From: Acidobacteriota bacterium | GTDB taxonomy: Bacteria > Acidobacteriota > Thermoanaerobaculia > Thermoanaerobaculales > Sulfomarinibacteraceae | Assembly (NCBI GenBank): GCA_022340775.1 | Contig: JAJDNH010000089.1 | Location: 1 to 40,283, forward strand | Direction: 5' to 3' | Length of the DNA: 40,283 nucleotides | Shown: positions 1 through 9,353 of the stretch, piece by piece | Numbering within the stretch: position 1 is the stretch's first letter | Layout of the letters: each line of letters starts with the position of its first letter | Program-made: the position numbers and the translations under genes | Notes under the pieces: model-generated | The model's database searches: none | The model's input: the letters and a program-made list of their open reading frames with translations, nothing else | What the model was told of the DNA's origin: nothing

Positions 1-235
1 TAAGACGTTCTGGATCAAAGCCGATCGTGCGCGCGTACTGGCCGACAAAGTTGCGTGTGAAAACCACTTCGGGCAGGTACTGGAACTTGCCTTCCTCCAG
101 CGCAGTCAGGATGCGAACCGAGATTTTGGTCTCCGCCGCGATGTCCTGAAGCGTGAGACCAGCACTCTCCCGCAGCCGTCTCATCTCCTGCCCGAAAGCC
201 TCCGGGTTGGTAGGCTGTGAGTTCAAAGCCGACAT
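1..235 (-). CDS. RodZ-like helix-turn-helix (HTH_25) protein, N-terminus only (runs off window start)
   Basis: Own translation of the minus strand from ATG at 235: MSALNSQPTNPEAFGQEMRRLRESAGLTLQDIAAETKISVRILTALEEGKFQYLPEVVFTRNFVGQYARTIGFDPERL, typical of RodZ-type cytoplasmic HTH. The supplied 15..266 ORF is a different frame. ATGA overlap with the stop of the upstream gene. Confidence 0.8.
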   Translation of the reverse strand, partial: MSALNSQPTNPEAFGQEMRRLRESAGLTLQDIAAETKISVRILTALEEGKFQYLPEVVFTRNFVGQYARTIGFDPERL

Positions 236-960
236 CACCGCGGGATTGTATCACCGCTCTTGTCACGATTCAGCAGGGAGACAGCTGCAGCCCGGACCTT
301 CGGGGCGACGTCCGGTCGCCCGCTGATCTCCCTCAGATCCGTCTGCTTGAGCTGAACGAGGATACTCAGGGCCAGCGGAACCGGTGTGTTCTGATGTACT
401 GCGCAGCTCAGTTTCACCGCATAACACAAGCCCCAGCGCCGATGACCCAGTGTCGCAACTACCACCGCTCTGGGTGTGTTTGCTCGCGAGAGCATGACCA
501 GAACATCATTCTCAACGAGATGTGGATTATCGAGAAGCGCGATCTGAACCTCCACCCGACTCGCTGCACCCAAGGAGCGGATCAACGGGCGATGAGCCAT
601 CCGCGACAGAGCAACGGCCTCACCCAGCGAGAGCCGCCCCAGGAGCTGGAGGAGCTTGCGTTCAGCGTGCCTCCGCACGACAGGAGGGGTTCGCGGCTGC
701 TGCGCTGTGTGCAGCAGCGACAGCCACGGGACCGTTGCCAACAGCGACATTGCGGTTGCGATAGGAATCCCAGGGAACTGCGCCAGCCGCTCCCGTACGA
801 CATGTGACCTGAGGAGGGAACGGCGCTCCAGGACGGCTTCCGCTACCTGCACAGTACAGAAAGGGTTGCGCAGGACCTCGAGCACATCATGATCATCGAG
901 GTCCTGCTGTCGGACGAGCCGGAGGAGACCTTCCGTGTTCAGCTCGGCGATCCGCGTCAC
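235..960 (-). CDS. Hypothetical protein, probable alpha-helical (HEAT/leucine-rich-variant-like) repeat protein
   Basis: 241-aa ORF, operon-like spacing, recurring helical segments such as 'LLRLVRQQDLDDHDVLEVLRNPFCTVQVAEAVLERRSLL'; no catalytic motif recognised. Confidence 0.65.
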   Translation of the reverse strand: MTRIAELNTEGLLRLVRQQDLDDHDVLEVLRNPFCTVQVAEAVLERRSLLRSHVVRERLAQFPGIPIATAMSLLATVPWLSLLHTAQQPRTPPVVRRHAERKLLQLLGRLSLGEAVALSRMAHRPLIRSLGAASRVEVQIALLDNPHLVENDVLVMLSRANTPRAVVVATLGHRRWGLCYAVKLSCAVHQNTPVPLALSILVQLKQTDLREISGRPDVAPKVRAAAVSLLNRDKSGDTIPR

Positions 961-1026
961 CGAATCATCCTACCCCGATACTGGGGCCCGTCGCCGGACT
1001 ACGCGGTCAAGGTCTCGGCAGCCGCC

Positions 1027-2076
1027 TCAAGGCTCTGAGCCGGCCTCCTGTGTATCCACCGTCCGCTGCTCCTCTGCAGTTCCACTGAACGCCAGCACTG
1101 AGCGAAGCCGTTGTCTCAGCCGCACGACCTCAAGCCCCGCAAGACGAGCCTCGTCCTCCGGGAGGTGGCGAAGCGCATGCTTGCGGAAGGCCAGCCGTGT
1201 CACCAGGCGGGCAATGACGGTCCGCTCCCTGCGCTCCGGCCACCACGTGCTGCGTATCCTCCTGCGATAGAACGGCAGCACCTCCCCTACCCAGCCGGGG
1301 AGGACGCCAAGCTCGACCTCTTCGGCCAGCTGAACCTGTAGGATCCGATGTTCTCCGTGCAACAGAACCGCGAGCAGAACGATGTAGCAAAGGTAGAGAG
1401 CCATCACCGTGGCGACCATGACAGCCGTCCCGCGGGGATCCCGTGCAACCACGGCTGCGGTCACGGCGGTGTTCCAGGCTCCGTGAAGAGCCACGGCTCC
1501 GACCAGGCCAGTGAGCACGAGCCCGAACCGGCGCACCCAGCCCCCTGCCAGAACGGCAAACCCGAGCATGCCACCGAGCGCCGCCGAGCAGAGAGCATGG
1601 ATCCCGGCCGTGATCAGAGTTCGCCCCAACACCAGCGTCAGGAGACGGTGAAGGTCCCCCGCGGCAGCCGCGGACAGCTCGTAGAGCAGGTTCTCGGTCA
1701 TCGCGAAGCCGAGACCAACCGCGGTTCCATAGACCAAGCCGTCGGTCGGGTTGTCGAACTCACGGGAAAGTGCCACAACTGCCAGCAGGCCAACCGCCTT
1801 CCATCCCTCCTCGGCCAGGGGACCGATCCCGATGGCGACCAGGGTGCCACCGAGGAGGCGGCCATAGTGGGGGCCCAAAATGCCGAGCGCGATGGTCTCG
1901 GTGACCGTTGCCAGCGCCGGAGCCGCGAGCGCGCCCCACCCAAAGGCAGCCGCGACCATGCCAAGGGGCTCGCGGTCGTAGCGGTCCAGCCACCACACGA
2001 CGACCACGATCAGAACCAAAAACGTGGCCGCGGCGAGGATCGTGATGCCCTCGAGCCCCAGTACCGCACCGGTCAC
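1027..2076 (-). CDS. PrsW family intramembrane metalloprotease
   Basis: Multi-TM protein with 'PLAEEGWKAVGLLAV', 'DGLVYGTAVGLGFAMTENLLY' and 'AGIHALCSAALG', matching PrsW/CPBP-like conserved segments. Confidence 0.85.
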   Translation of the reverse strand: MTGAVLGLEGITILAAATFLVLIVVVVWWLDRYDREPLGMVAAAFGWGALAAPALATVTETIALGILGPHYGRLLGGTLVAIGIGPLAEEGWKAVGLLAVVALSREFDNPTDGLVYGTAVGLGFAMTENLLYELSAAAAGDLHRLLTLVLGRTLITAGIHALCSAALGGMLGFAVLAGGWVRRFGLVLTGLVGAVALHGAWNTAVTAAVVARDPRGTAVMVATVMALYLCYIVLLAVLLHGEHRILQVQLAEEVELGVLPGWVGEVLPFYRRRIRSTWWPERRERTVIARLVTRLAFRKHALRHLPEDEARLAGLEVVRLRQRLRSVLAFSGTAEEQRTVDTQEAGSEP

Positions 2077-3053
2077 GGGGTAACGAGCTCCCGGGAAGAG
2101 AGGGGGTGAGCATCGAACCAGGCGCGCGCAAGCTCCACATCACGGCGGATCTGCGCCACCAGCGCCATCGGTGAAGAGAAGACTCGTTCGTCACGCAGTC
2201 GCTGCAGGAAGAACAAACGGACGTCTTCATGGTAGACGTCTGCGCTGAAGTCGAGCAGGTGACTCTCCACCGTGGTCGAGTAGTTCTCGTACACGGTGGG
2301 GCGGACCCCGATATTGGTAACCGCCGGAAAGGTCCTTCCGAACGATGGGATGAAAACAGCCGTGATGTACACACCACGGGCTGGGAAGAGCTCGTTCTCG
2401 AGCTGGGTGTTCAGTGTCGGAAACCCGAGCCGCCGCCCCAGTCGCTCGCCGCGAAACACTCGGCCGTCTGCGTAGAGCACCCTGCCCAGGAGGCGCCCCG
2501 CCTCATCCACACGACCGTGGGCAACCAGACGCCGCACCCTGGTCGACGACACCGCCTCCGCACCGTCTTGAACCGAAGGCATGCCGTGTGCCGAGAAGCC
2601 AGTCTCGGCTCCCATCGACTGCAGGAGCTCGACATTCCCTTCCCGATCGGCCCCAAACCTGAACCCCTCTCCGATGTAGACCTCGCGAACGGCGAGCCGA
2701 TCGACCAGGGCCCTGCGAACGAACTCGCTGGCCGCCATCCTCCGCAAACGGTGCGTGAAGGGCACCACCAACGCCACCTCGACACCGTACCGCCCAAGCA
2801 GCTCAAGCTTCTGTCCCAACGTCGTCAGCAGTCTGGGCGCGTCCTTGGGACGCAGGACCTTAGCGGGGTGTGGATCGAAGGTCATGGCGGTCGCCGGCGT
2901 CGACAGCTGATGCGCTCGCTCGACTACCTTGCTGAGAATGTTCTGATGCCCCAGGTGAACGCCGTCGAAATTCCCGATCGTCAGCACGGTTTCCCGTGGC
3001 GGCTCATCGTTGGCAAGCGGATCGCGCAGTACCAGCACGATGCCGCCCTTCAC
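2073..3053 (-). CDS. ribF: Bifunctional riboflavin kinase / FAD synthetase
   Basis: 'TIGNFDGVHLGHQNIL', 'FDPHPAKVLRP', 'YIGEGFRFGADREGN', 'RRLGFPTLNTQ'; full-length RibF architecture. Confidence 0.95.
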   Translation of the reverse strand: MKGGIVLVLRDPLANDEPPRETVLTIGNFDGVHLGHQNILSKVVERAHQLSTPATAMTFDPHPAKVLRPKDAPRLLTTLGQKLELLGRYGVEVALVVPFTHRLRRMAASEFVRRALVDRLAVREVYIGEGFRFGADREGNVELLQSMGAETGFSAHGMPSVQDGAEAVSSTRVRRLVAHGRVDEAGRLLGRVLYADGRVFRGERLGRRLGFPTLNTQLENELFPARGVYITAVFIPSFGRTFPAVTNIGVRPTVYENYSTTVESHLLDFSADVYHEDVRLFFLQRLRDERVFSSPMALVAQIRRDVELARAWFDAHPLSSRELVTP

Positions 3054-4474
3054 GCGCCCGTGGCAACCACAGGCAGTGTGGGGACGACGTTCGGTGCAGG
3101 GTCCGTCACTCGCACCAGGCGAGCAATGAGGTCGTAGGGATGCGCTTCGGTCACTTCGACCTCGACCAACGTAGCGGGCGCGGCAGTGCCGTCGTTGATG
3201 ATCAGTCGCCCGTCGGTCTCCGGTGCCTGGCGCTGCAGCCTGCCCTCGGTCAGGATCTCCATCTCCTCCAGCGGCCCCGAGACGATCGCCGGGAGCAGCT
3301 GGCCCACCAGGACCCGGTTCTTCTCCAGGGCAATTCCTTGTTGGACGGCCATCAGCCGCTCGCGCCGCTCCGCCTTGACACTCTCTGGAATAGGATCACC
3401 GAGCTCCGAGCCCGGGTTCTCCTCCTGCCACGAGTACTCGAAGATGCCGAGGTGGTCGAACCGGACCTCTCGAATGAACTCCTCGAGCTCCGCAACCTCG
3501 GTCTCCCCCTCGCCCGGAAAGCCGACGATGAAGGTAGTCCGGACCGCAAGCCCTGGAACCGTCGCCCTCGCCCGCTCGATCAAGGATCGGTAGGAGCGTG
3601 CGTCGCCGCCTCGGCGCATTGCCTTGAGAACGGTTCGGCTGGCATGTTGTAGAGGGAGATCAAGGTACGGGACGAACCGCTCGTGAGCCGCCATGAGCTC
3701 CAGCAGCCGCTCGTCCAGGGTCGATGGGTAGGCGTAGAGAAACCGTATCCAAGGAATATCGGTTTCCTTCAAGAGGCGCTGGACGAGCTGGGTAAGGCCG
3801 CCCTTCATGCCGAGGTCTTCGCCGTACCTCGTCGTATCCTGAGCCACGAGTACTAGCTCCTGGACACCGTTTCTGCGGAGATTTCTGGCCTCCCGGATCA
3901 GGTCCTCCGTGGGCCGTGAACGGAACTCTCCCCGCATCGCGGGGATATGGCAGAAGGCACAGGGGTTGTTGCAACCCTCCGCGACCTTGAGATAGGCGTA
4001 GCCGCCCGTGGACAGGAGACGTGGACTCGATGAACCGTATATGCGAAGCGCTCCACGTTGGTGAGGGATGTGGTGAACCAGTTCGCCCCGCACCGCCTCC
4101 ACGATGTGCTCGAGCTCATCGAGCCCAACGAAAGTGTCGATCTCGGGGATCTCAGCTGCCAGCTCGTCGGCGTAGGCCTGCGCCATGCAGCCAGCGACAA
4201 CCAGGCGCTGTACCGTGCCCGCACGCTTCGCCTCCGCGACCTCGAGAATCGCCTCGATCGACTCCTCCTTGGCGGCCGTGATGAAACCGCAGGTGTTGAC
4301 GACAACAATGTCCGCCCGCGTGGGATCGGACGTCACCTCAACCCCGGTTCGCGCCAGATGCCCGAGCATGATCTCGCCGTCAATCAGGTTCTTGGCACAT
4401 CCGAGGCCGATCATCCCGACACGAACCGAGCCGGGTCGCCCCCCCTCTCCGGCCGGTGGCAAGCTCCCACCCAT
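3050..4474 (-). CDS. rimO: Ribosomal protein S12 methylthiotransferase
   Basis: N-terminal 'GLGCAKNLIDGEIM', radical SAM 'CNNPCAFCHIPAMRGEFRSRP', 'LDLPLQHAS', TRAM-like C-terminus. The true start may be a few codons downstream of 4474. Confidence 0.93.
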   Translation of the reverse strand: MGGSLPPAGEGGRPGSVRVGMIGLGCAKNLIDGEIMLGHLARTGVEVTSDPTRADIVVVNTCGFITAAKEESIEAILEVAEAKRAGTVQRLVVAGCMAQAYADELAAEIPEIDTFVGLDELEHIVEAVRGELVHHIPHQRGALRIYGSSSPRLLSTGGYAYLKVAEGCNNPCAFCHIPAMRGEFRSRPTEDLIREARNLRRNGVQELVLVAQDTTRYGEDLGMKGGLTQLVQRLLKETDIPWIRFLYAYPSTLDERLLELMAAHERFVPYLDLPLQHASRTVLKAMRRGGDARSYRSLIERARATVPGLAVRTTFIVGFPGEGETEVAELEEFIREVRFDHLGIFEYSWQEENPGSELGDPIPESVKAERRERLMAVQQGIALEKNRVLVGQLLPAIVSGPLEEMEILTEGRLQRQAPETDGRLIINDGTAAPATLVEVEVTEAHPYDLIARLVRVTDPAPNVVPTLPVVATGA

Positions 4475-4531
4475 CGTCCCTCCAGCCGCGAGATTCTACC
4501 ATCTGTCGAGGGAACCACATGCCTCGGGCAC

Positions 4532-5689
4532 CTATTGCATGAGGCGCGCCACTTCCTCGGCCGCCCGCCGAGAGGCACCAGGAGGACCGAGTCGCTCACG
4601 GACCAGGCGCAGCTCGGCCCGCTGCGCCTCGCCTCTGTCGGCGAGCACCTGCTCCGTGTGAGCGATGAGCTTGTCCGGTCGCCATGCCGACTGGACCAGC
4701 TCGGGAACCGCACGGTGACCGGCGATGAGGTTCACCAGCGCGATGTGCGGGACCCGAACTAATACCTTGGCCAGCGCATACGAGTAAGGATGAAGCCGGT
4801 AGCCGACCACCATTGGGATACCCAGTAGCGCACACTCGAGCGTCGCAGTTCCCGAGGCCGTCCAGGCAACCGCTGCGCCGGCCAGCTCGCGCCGTCTGCC
4901 CGAGCCAGTCACGACCCGGATTCGACGGTCGGGGCTCGTTCTTTCAAGCACCTCACCGATGACCGGCTCCATGCCGGGGGCGGCGATCAGAACGACCTCT
5001 TCGATGAGCCCCGCCGAGAGCTGCTGTACGGCATCGAGCATGGCGGGCAGCAGCTGACGAACCTCCATCGCCCGCGACCCCGGGAGCAGCGCCAAGCGTC
5101 GCTGGTTCGGCTGCTGCGCCGTGTCGTCAGCATCGTTCTGGACGTCATCGACGAGAGGATGGCCCACGAAGACGGCGGGCACGCCGTGCTGCTCGTAGAA
5201 AGGCACCTCGAACGGGAGGATGCAGAGAACCTCACGTGCCACCCTCCGCACCGTCCGCACCCGCCGACGGCGCCAAGCCCACAGCTGCGGCGAGACGTAC
5301 AGCACCACCGGCACGCCGATGACGGACAGGCGCTTGGCGAGACGCAGGTTGAAGTCTGGCGAGTCGACTAGAACGGCGAGCGTTGCCCGTCGCACGGCGG
5401 CGGTCTCGACCACGCGCCGCATCAGGCGACGCAGCCTGGGAAGCTCCCTCACGACCTCGACAAGACCCATGTGTGAGAGCTCGCTGGTGCGCGCGACAAG
5501 GTCCAGGCCGGCGGCCTCCAAACGCTCACCTCCGATGCCGAAGGCCTCGACAGCGCGAACACTCTCTTTCAGGCGCAGCAGCATGTTGGCGGCGTGAATG
5601 TCCCCGGACACCTCTCCGGCCACGACCAGCAACCTTTGCGGTGCCCTGTCGCTCGGCATGGCATCCTGCGGGGAGCGACGGCTATCCAT
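4532..5689 (-). CDS. lpxB: Lipid-A-disaccharide synthase
   Basis: 'VVAGEVSGDIHAANML', 'SPQLWAWRRRRV', 'FVGHPLVDD', 'LLPGSRAMEV', 'AWTASGTATLECALLGIPMVVGYR'. Confidence 0.95.
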   Translation of the reverse strand: MDSRRSPQDAMPSDRAPQRLLVVAGEVSGDIHAANMLLRLKESVRAVEAFGIGGERLEAAGLDLVARTSELSHMGLVEVVRELPRLRRLMRRVVETAAVRRATLAVLVDSPDFNLRLAKRLSVIGVPVVLYVSPQLWAWRRRRVRTVRRVAREVLCILPFEVPFYEQHGVPAVFVGHPLVDDVQNDADDTAQQPNQRRLALLPGSRAMEVRQLLPAMLDAVQQLSAGLIEEVVLIAAPGMEPVIGEVLERTSPDRRIRVVTGSGRRRELAGAAVAWTASGTATLECALLGIPMVVGYRLHPYSYALAKVLVRVPHIALVNLIAGHRAVPELVQSAWRPDKLIAHTEQVLADRGEAQRAELRLVRERLGPPGASRRAAEEVARLMQ

Positions 5690-5706
5690 GGCTTGTGCGG
5701 CCGGCT

Positions 5707-5874
5707 TCAGGGGAAGGGGTACATCAGCCAGCCGAGGGCGACCGCACCCGCAACCATGATGATGAAGGTCTTCAGAAAGAGCCGGCGACGCCCCTTACCG
5801 GCGGGTCGCCAGAGGAAGGCGAAGAACGTGGACACGAGCGTCGCATGCCAGGTCATGAGGACAAAGTGGTCCAT
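5707..5874 (-). CDS. Small (55 aa) membrane protein, not in the supplied ORF track
   Basis: Own translation: MDHFVLMTWHATLVSTFFAFLWRPAGKGRRRLFLKTFIIMVAGAVALGWLMYPFP*. AAGGAG Shine-Dalgarno-like sequence overlaps the stop of the upstream gene; fills the gap between lpxB and the 5876 gene; two hydrophobic segments with a basic loop. Confidence 0.65.
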   Translation of the reverse strand: MDHFVLMTWHATLVSTFFAFLWRPAGKGRRRLFLKTFIIMVAGAVALGWLMYPFP

Positions 5875-5875
5875 C

Positions 5876-6313
5876 TCACTCCTTCAGCCCGCGGGCGATG
5901 TCCGAGACGTCCAGCACCGTGAGCAGGTTCATGAGACCGGCGGTGACCAGAAACGTGTTCCCGTATGAGAATCCCTGGGCCATCGGGTTTCCGAGGCCTA
6001 CGTCGAGGAGGCGTCCACCGAAGTACAGTACACCGTTGCCGATGCACGCGGCAAACGCGAGCCACGAAAACGGAGCTCCCGGCCTTGGCACCGCGAGCTC
6101 ACCGTGGAGCGCGATCCCCGTTAGGAAAGCTGCAACGATGACACCCGCGAACACCGCCGCACGAAGCCGGCGTTTCAGGATCAGGTGCCCCAGACCCGGC
6201 ACCAGCCATGCGACGATCAGGAGAAAGGGGGATGCCGCAGCGGCCACCTCGCCGGTCTCGGCCGGCGTTCCACCCTTGCTTGGCTTATCCAACCCCGCCT
6301 CCCTGCAGGTCAT
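5876..6313 (-). CDS. Small multi-TM membrane protein (DUF6677-like)
   Basis: Frame of ORF 5876..6496; the plausible start MTCREAGLDKPSKGG at 6313 removes antisense-like sequence overlapping the HIT gene. 'PFLLIVAWLVPGLGHLILKRRLRAAVFAGVIV' hydrophobic segments. Family name from memory. Confidence 0.7.
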   Translation of the reverse strand: MTCREAGLDKPSKGGTPAETGEVAAAASPFLLIVAWLVPGLGHLILKRRLRAAVFAGVIVAAFLTGIALHGELAVPRPGAPFSWLAFAACIGNGVLYFGGRLLDVGLGNPMAQGFSYGNTFLVTAGLMNLLTVLDVSDIARGLKE

Positions 6314-6797
6314 CGCGGAGTGCCTCAGAGAGCCGCTCAAAGGTCCGACCCAGATCCTCCGGAATGACTCGAACATCTCCAAGAACGGAGATGAAGTTGG
6401 TGTCCGCACGCCAGCGCGGCACGACGTGCAGGTGGAGGTGCTCCTCGATACCCGCCCCGGCAGCCTCGCCGACGTTGAATCCGACGTTGAAACCATGCGG
6501 GTGGTACACGCTGCGAAGGATGCGGATCACGGTACGCGCTGCGACCATCATCTCCGATAGTGTGGCGTCGTCGAGCGCATCGAGCTCCGACTCGTGACGA
6601 GCCGGCGCGATCATCGTGTGCCCCGACGTATACGGGTAGCGGTTGAGCAGCGCGAAGCTGTTCTCCCATCGCCACAGAGTTAGTGTCTCCGCATCATTCT
6701 GCGAAGCGTGCGCGCGGCAGAAAATACACTCACCGTCCACGCGCTTGTCGGCTGACGAGACGTAGTCGAAACGCCACGGGGTGAAGACCGGACGCAT
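6285..6797 (-). CDS. HIT family (AP4A phosphorylase/hydrolase-like) protein
   Basis: 'CIFCRAH', 'LLNRYPYTSGHTMIAPARH', HIT motif 'HLHLHVVPRW'. Confidence 0.92.
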   Translation of the reverse strand: MRPVFTPWRFDYVSSADKRVDGECIFCRAHASQNDAETLTLWRWENSFALLNRYPYTSGHTMIAPARHESELDALDDATLSEMMVAARTVIRILRSVYHPHGFNVGFNVGEAAGAGIEEHLHLHVVPRWRADTNFISVLGDVRVIPEDLGRTFERLSEALRDDLQGGGVG

Positions 6798-6800
6798 CCC

Positions 6801-7085
6801 TCACTGACTCAAGAGCGCTTCCCTGAGGTACTTCCCCGGCTTGAAATAAGGGATTCGCTTCGGCGGCACCTGAACCCTGGCTCCGGTCTTCGGGTTGCGC
6901 CCGATCCGCGCGCCACGCTGGCGGACGCGGAAGGACCCAAAACCGCGCAGCTCCACCTTCTCGTTGCGGTGCAGTGCTGAGATGATTCCATCAAGCACGA
7001 CCTGGACAATCTCATCGGCCTGCTTTCGGGCTACATCGGTCTGGCTCGCCACCAACTCGACGAGGTCAGCCTTCGTCATCGTCAT
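6801..7085 (-). CDS. HU/IHF family DNA-binding protein
   Basis: 'MTMTKADLVELVASQTDVARKQADEIV', 'VELRGFGSFRVRQRGARIGRNPKTG'; located in cmk-rpsA-ihfB-like order. Confidence 0.95.
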   Translation of the reverse strand: MTMTKADLVELVASQTDVARKQADEIVQVVLDGIISALHRNEKVELRGFGSFRVRQRGARIGRNPKTGARVQVPPKRIPYFKPGKYLREALLSQ

Positions 7086-7130
7086 GCCTCATATCTCCTT
7101 CCCTAATTGCGAATGCAAAACGAATACATC

Positions 7131-9353
7131 CTACTCTTGACCAGACTCGGCAGTGGCGTCGTCGGTTCCCTCACCGCCCGCCGCCTTCCCGGTCTCTGAT
7201 GCCTCGGCCTCCGTGACCTCGGCCGGCGCCGCCTGCTCGGCAGCCTTCTTCTTTTTGGGAGCGGGCTTCGCCGGTTTCTTGGCAGTCGTCTTCTTGGCTG
7301 CAGTCTTCTTGGCTGCAGTCTTCTTGGTTGCCGCCTTCTTGGTCGTTGTCTTCTTGGCTTTCGTCTTCGGCTTCTCGGTCTCGATCGCCTCATCTGCCGC
7401 ATCTGCGTCTGCAGCCGGTGCAGTCTCCTCGGCGACCGTCTCAGTCGCCGCGACCACCGCCTCTTCAGGCTCGGGCTCCTCCGCCGCCGACTCCACGGGT
7501 GCAGCTTCGGCGGCCTCCTGAGTCGTGGACTCCTCTTCCTCACCTTGTCCGGAAGCAACCGCCGTGACCTCGACCGAAGGCGCCTCTGCGGCCGACTCTG
7601 CAGTCTCCGCTTCGGGTTCGGGCGCCTCCTGATCGGGAGCAACCAGGCCCGAGGCCTTGAGCGCGGCCGCCATTGCGGTGTCCGCACCCGGTGGGGTCGC
7701 GGCCGCCGACTCGGCCCGTTCCTCCTCCACTCCCTCCTGGGGAACGCCGTGCATCGACAGCCCTATCCTGTTCTCGTTCCAGTCGATGCGCAGGATTCGA
7801 CAGCGCACGCTTTGGCCCGGTGAGAACATCTCGTGCAAGCTCAGACCGCTATCGCGATCGATCTCCGAGATGTGGCACAGCCCCTCGACACCAGGAGACA
7901 GCTCGATGAAGACGCCGAAGTCGGTGATGTTGGTTACGGCCCCAGCCGTGATGTCGCCGACGCCGTGCGAATTGGCGTACTCCTCCCATTCGTTCGGGAG
8001 CAGCTCCTTCATCGACAGAGAAATCCGTTGGTTGACGACATCTATCGCCGTGATGATGGCCTCGACCTCCTGGCCTTTCTGCACCACCTCCGACGGATGG
8101 TTGATCCGACGCGTCCAGGACATGTCCGAGATGTGAACCAGCCCATCTACGCCCGGCACGATCTCCACGAAGGCGCCGAAGTCCGTGAGGTTCCGGACCG
8201 TACCCTTGATCCGGCTCCCGACTTGGTACTTTTCGGCGACCTCTTCCCACGGGTTCGGCTCGGTGGCCCGCAGTGACAGAGACAGCCGTCGCTTGTCTGG
8301 CTCGACCTCGGAGACCACGACCTCGACCTCCTGGCCGACATCGAGCACCGACCGCGGATTCTTGATCTTCTTCGTCCACGACATCTCGCTGACGTGGATG
8401 AGCCCCTCGACGCCTTCCTCGAGTTCCACGAAGGCGCCGTAGTCGACTACACTCACCACCTTGCCGGCAATGCGCTTCCCTACCGGGTACTTCTCCGGTA
8501 CGAGCACCCACGGATCCTCGAAACGCTGTTTGTACCCGAGTGAGACCCGCTCGCGATCGCGCTCGAACCGCAGCACAACGACGTCGACCTCGTCCCCGAC
8601 CTTGAAGTACTCGCTGGGATGTCCAACCCGTCCCCAGGAGATGTCTGTGATGTGCAGCAGTCCATCGAGGCCACCGAGGTCGATGAACACCCCGTAGTCG
8701 GTGATGTTCTTGATCACGCCAGTGACCAGCTTGCCCTCTTCCAACTCCTCCATGGTTGCCTGCTTCGCCGCGCTCTGCTCTTCCTCGAGAATCGCCTTGC
8801 GCGAGAGAACCACGTTGGAACGCCGCCTGTCGAAGCTGATGATCCTGGCCTCGATCTCGTCGCCGATGTAGTCCTCGAGCCGCCGGTTCACACGCAGGTC
8901 CACGAGTGATCCGGGAAGAAACGCGCGCACCCCGATGTCGACTGACAGGCCGCCCTTGACGCGCTCCACAACCTTGCCGCCGACGGGCGTCCCTTCACGG
9001 AAAGCCTGCTCGATGGTGTTCCAGATCTTGAGCTTCGCAGCCCGCTCTCGAGACAGCCGGAGAACACCCTCCATCTCGTCCATGCGCTCGATGTACACTT
9101 CGATCTCGTCGCCAACGGCGACATCGAGCTCTCCGCCCTCTCTGTCCCTGCATTCGCTGAGCGGGATAACGCCCTCGGACTTGAAACCGACGTCCACCAT
9201 GACGTCATCATTGGTCACTGCAACCACTGTGCCGCGTACGACCTCGCCCTCACGAAGTGGTTGAATGGTGGATTCCACCAACTCGGCCATCGAGAACTGC
9301 TCGGTGCCCTCCGTGCTGCCGTTTTCTCCGTTCTTTCCCGGGTCCGTACTCAA
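7131..9353 (-). CDS. rpsA: 30S ribosomal protein S1 with long acidic plus Lys/Ala/Thr-rich C-terminal extension
   Basis: Six S1 motifs (e.g. 'GVIKNITDYGVFIDLGGLDGLLHITDISWGRVGHPSE'), then Glu/Ala-rich region and 'KKTTTKKAATKKTAAKKTAAKKTTAKK'. Confidence 0.95.
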   Translation of the reverse strand: MSTDPGKNGENGSTEGTEQFSMAELVESTIQPLREGEVVRGTVVAVTNDDVMVDVGFKSEGVIPLSECRDREGGELDVAVGDEIEVYIERMDEMEGVLRLSRERAAKLKIWNTIEQAFREGTPVGGKVVERVKGGLSVDIGVRAFLPGSLVDLRVNRRLEDYIGDEIEARIISFDRRRSNVVLSRKAILEEEQSAAKQATMEELEEGKLVTGVIKNITDYGVFIDLGGLDGLLHITDISWGRVGHPSEYFKVGDEVDVVVLRFERDRERVSLGYKQRFEDPWVLVPEKYPVGKRIAGKVVSVVDYGAFVELEEGVEGLIHVSEMSWTKKIKNPRSVLDVGQEVEVVVSEVEPDKRRLSLSLRATEPNPWEEVAEKYQVGSRIKGTVRNLTDFGAFVEIVPGVDGLVHISDMSWTRRINHPSEVVQKGQEVEAIITAIDVVNQRISLSMKELLPNEWEEYANSHGVGDITAGAVTNITDFGVFIELSPGVEGLCHISEIDRDSGLSLHEMFSPGQSVRCRILRIDWNENRIGLSMHGVPQEGVEEERAESAAATPPGADTAMAAALKASGLVAPDQEAPEPEAETAESAAEAPSVEVTAVASGQGEEEESTTQEAAEAAPVESAAEEPEPEEAVVAATETVAEETAPAADADAADEAIETEKPKTKAKKTTTKKAATKKTAAKKTAAKKTTAKKPAKPAPKKKKAAEQAAPAEVTEAEASETGKAAGGEGTDDATAESGQE
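7291..7365. repeat. 15-bp coding tandem repeat (5 units, first two identical) encoding KKTAA-type units of the S1 tail
   Basis: TTCTTGGCTGCAGTC at 7291-7305 and 7306-7320, followed by TTCTTGGTTGCCGCC, TTCTTGGTCGTTGTC, TTCTTGGCTTTCGTC. Confidence 0.9.

Noticed and set aside
15-266. Track ORF 15..266 minus (83 aa)
   Set aside because: Wrong frame; the neighbouring frame from ATG 235 gives a clear RodZ-like HTH protein.
1348-2109. 253-aa plus ORF
   Set aside because: Antisense to the PrsW gene, with charged, low-hydrophobicity composition typical of an antisense TM gene.
7291-7365. Short tandem repeats considered as a CRISPR array
   Set aside because: 15-bp contiguous units with no spacers, in frame in rpsA; they are coding repeats of the Lys-rich tail.
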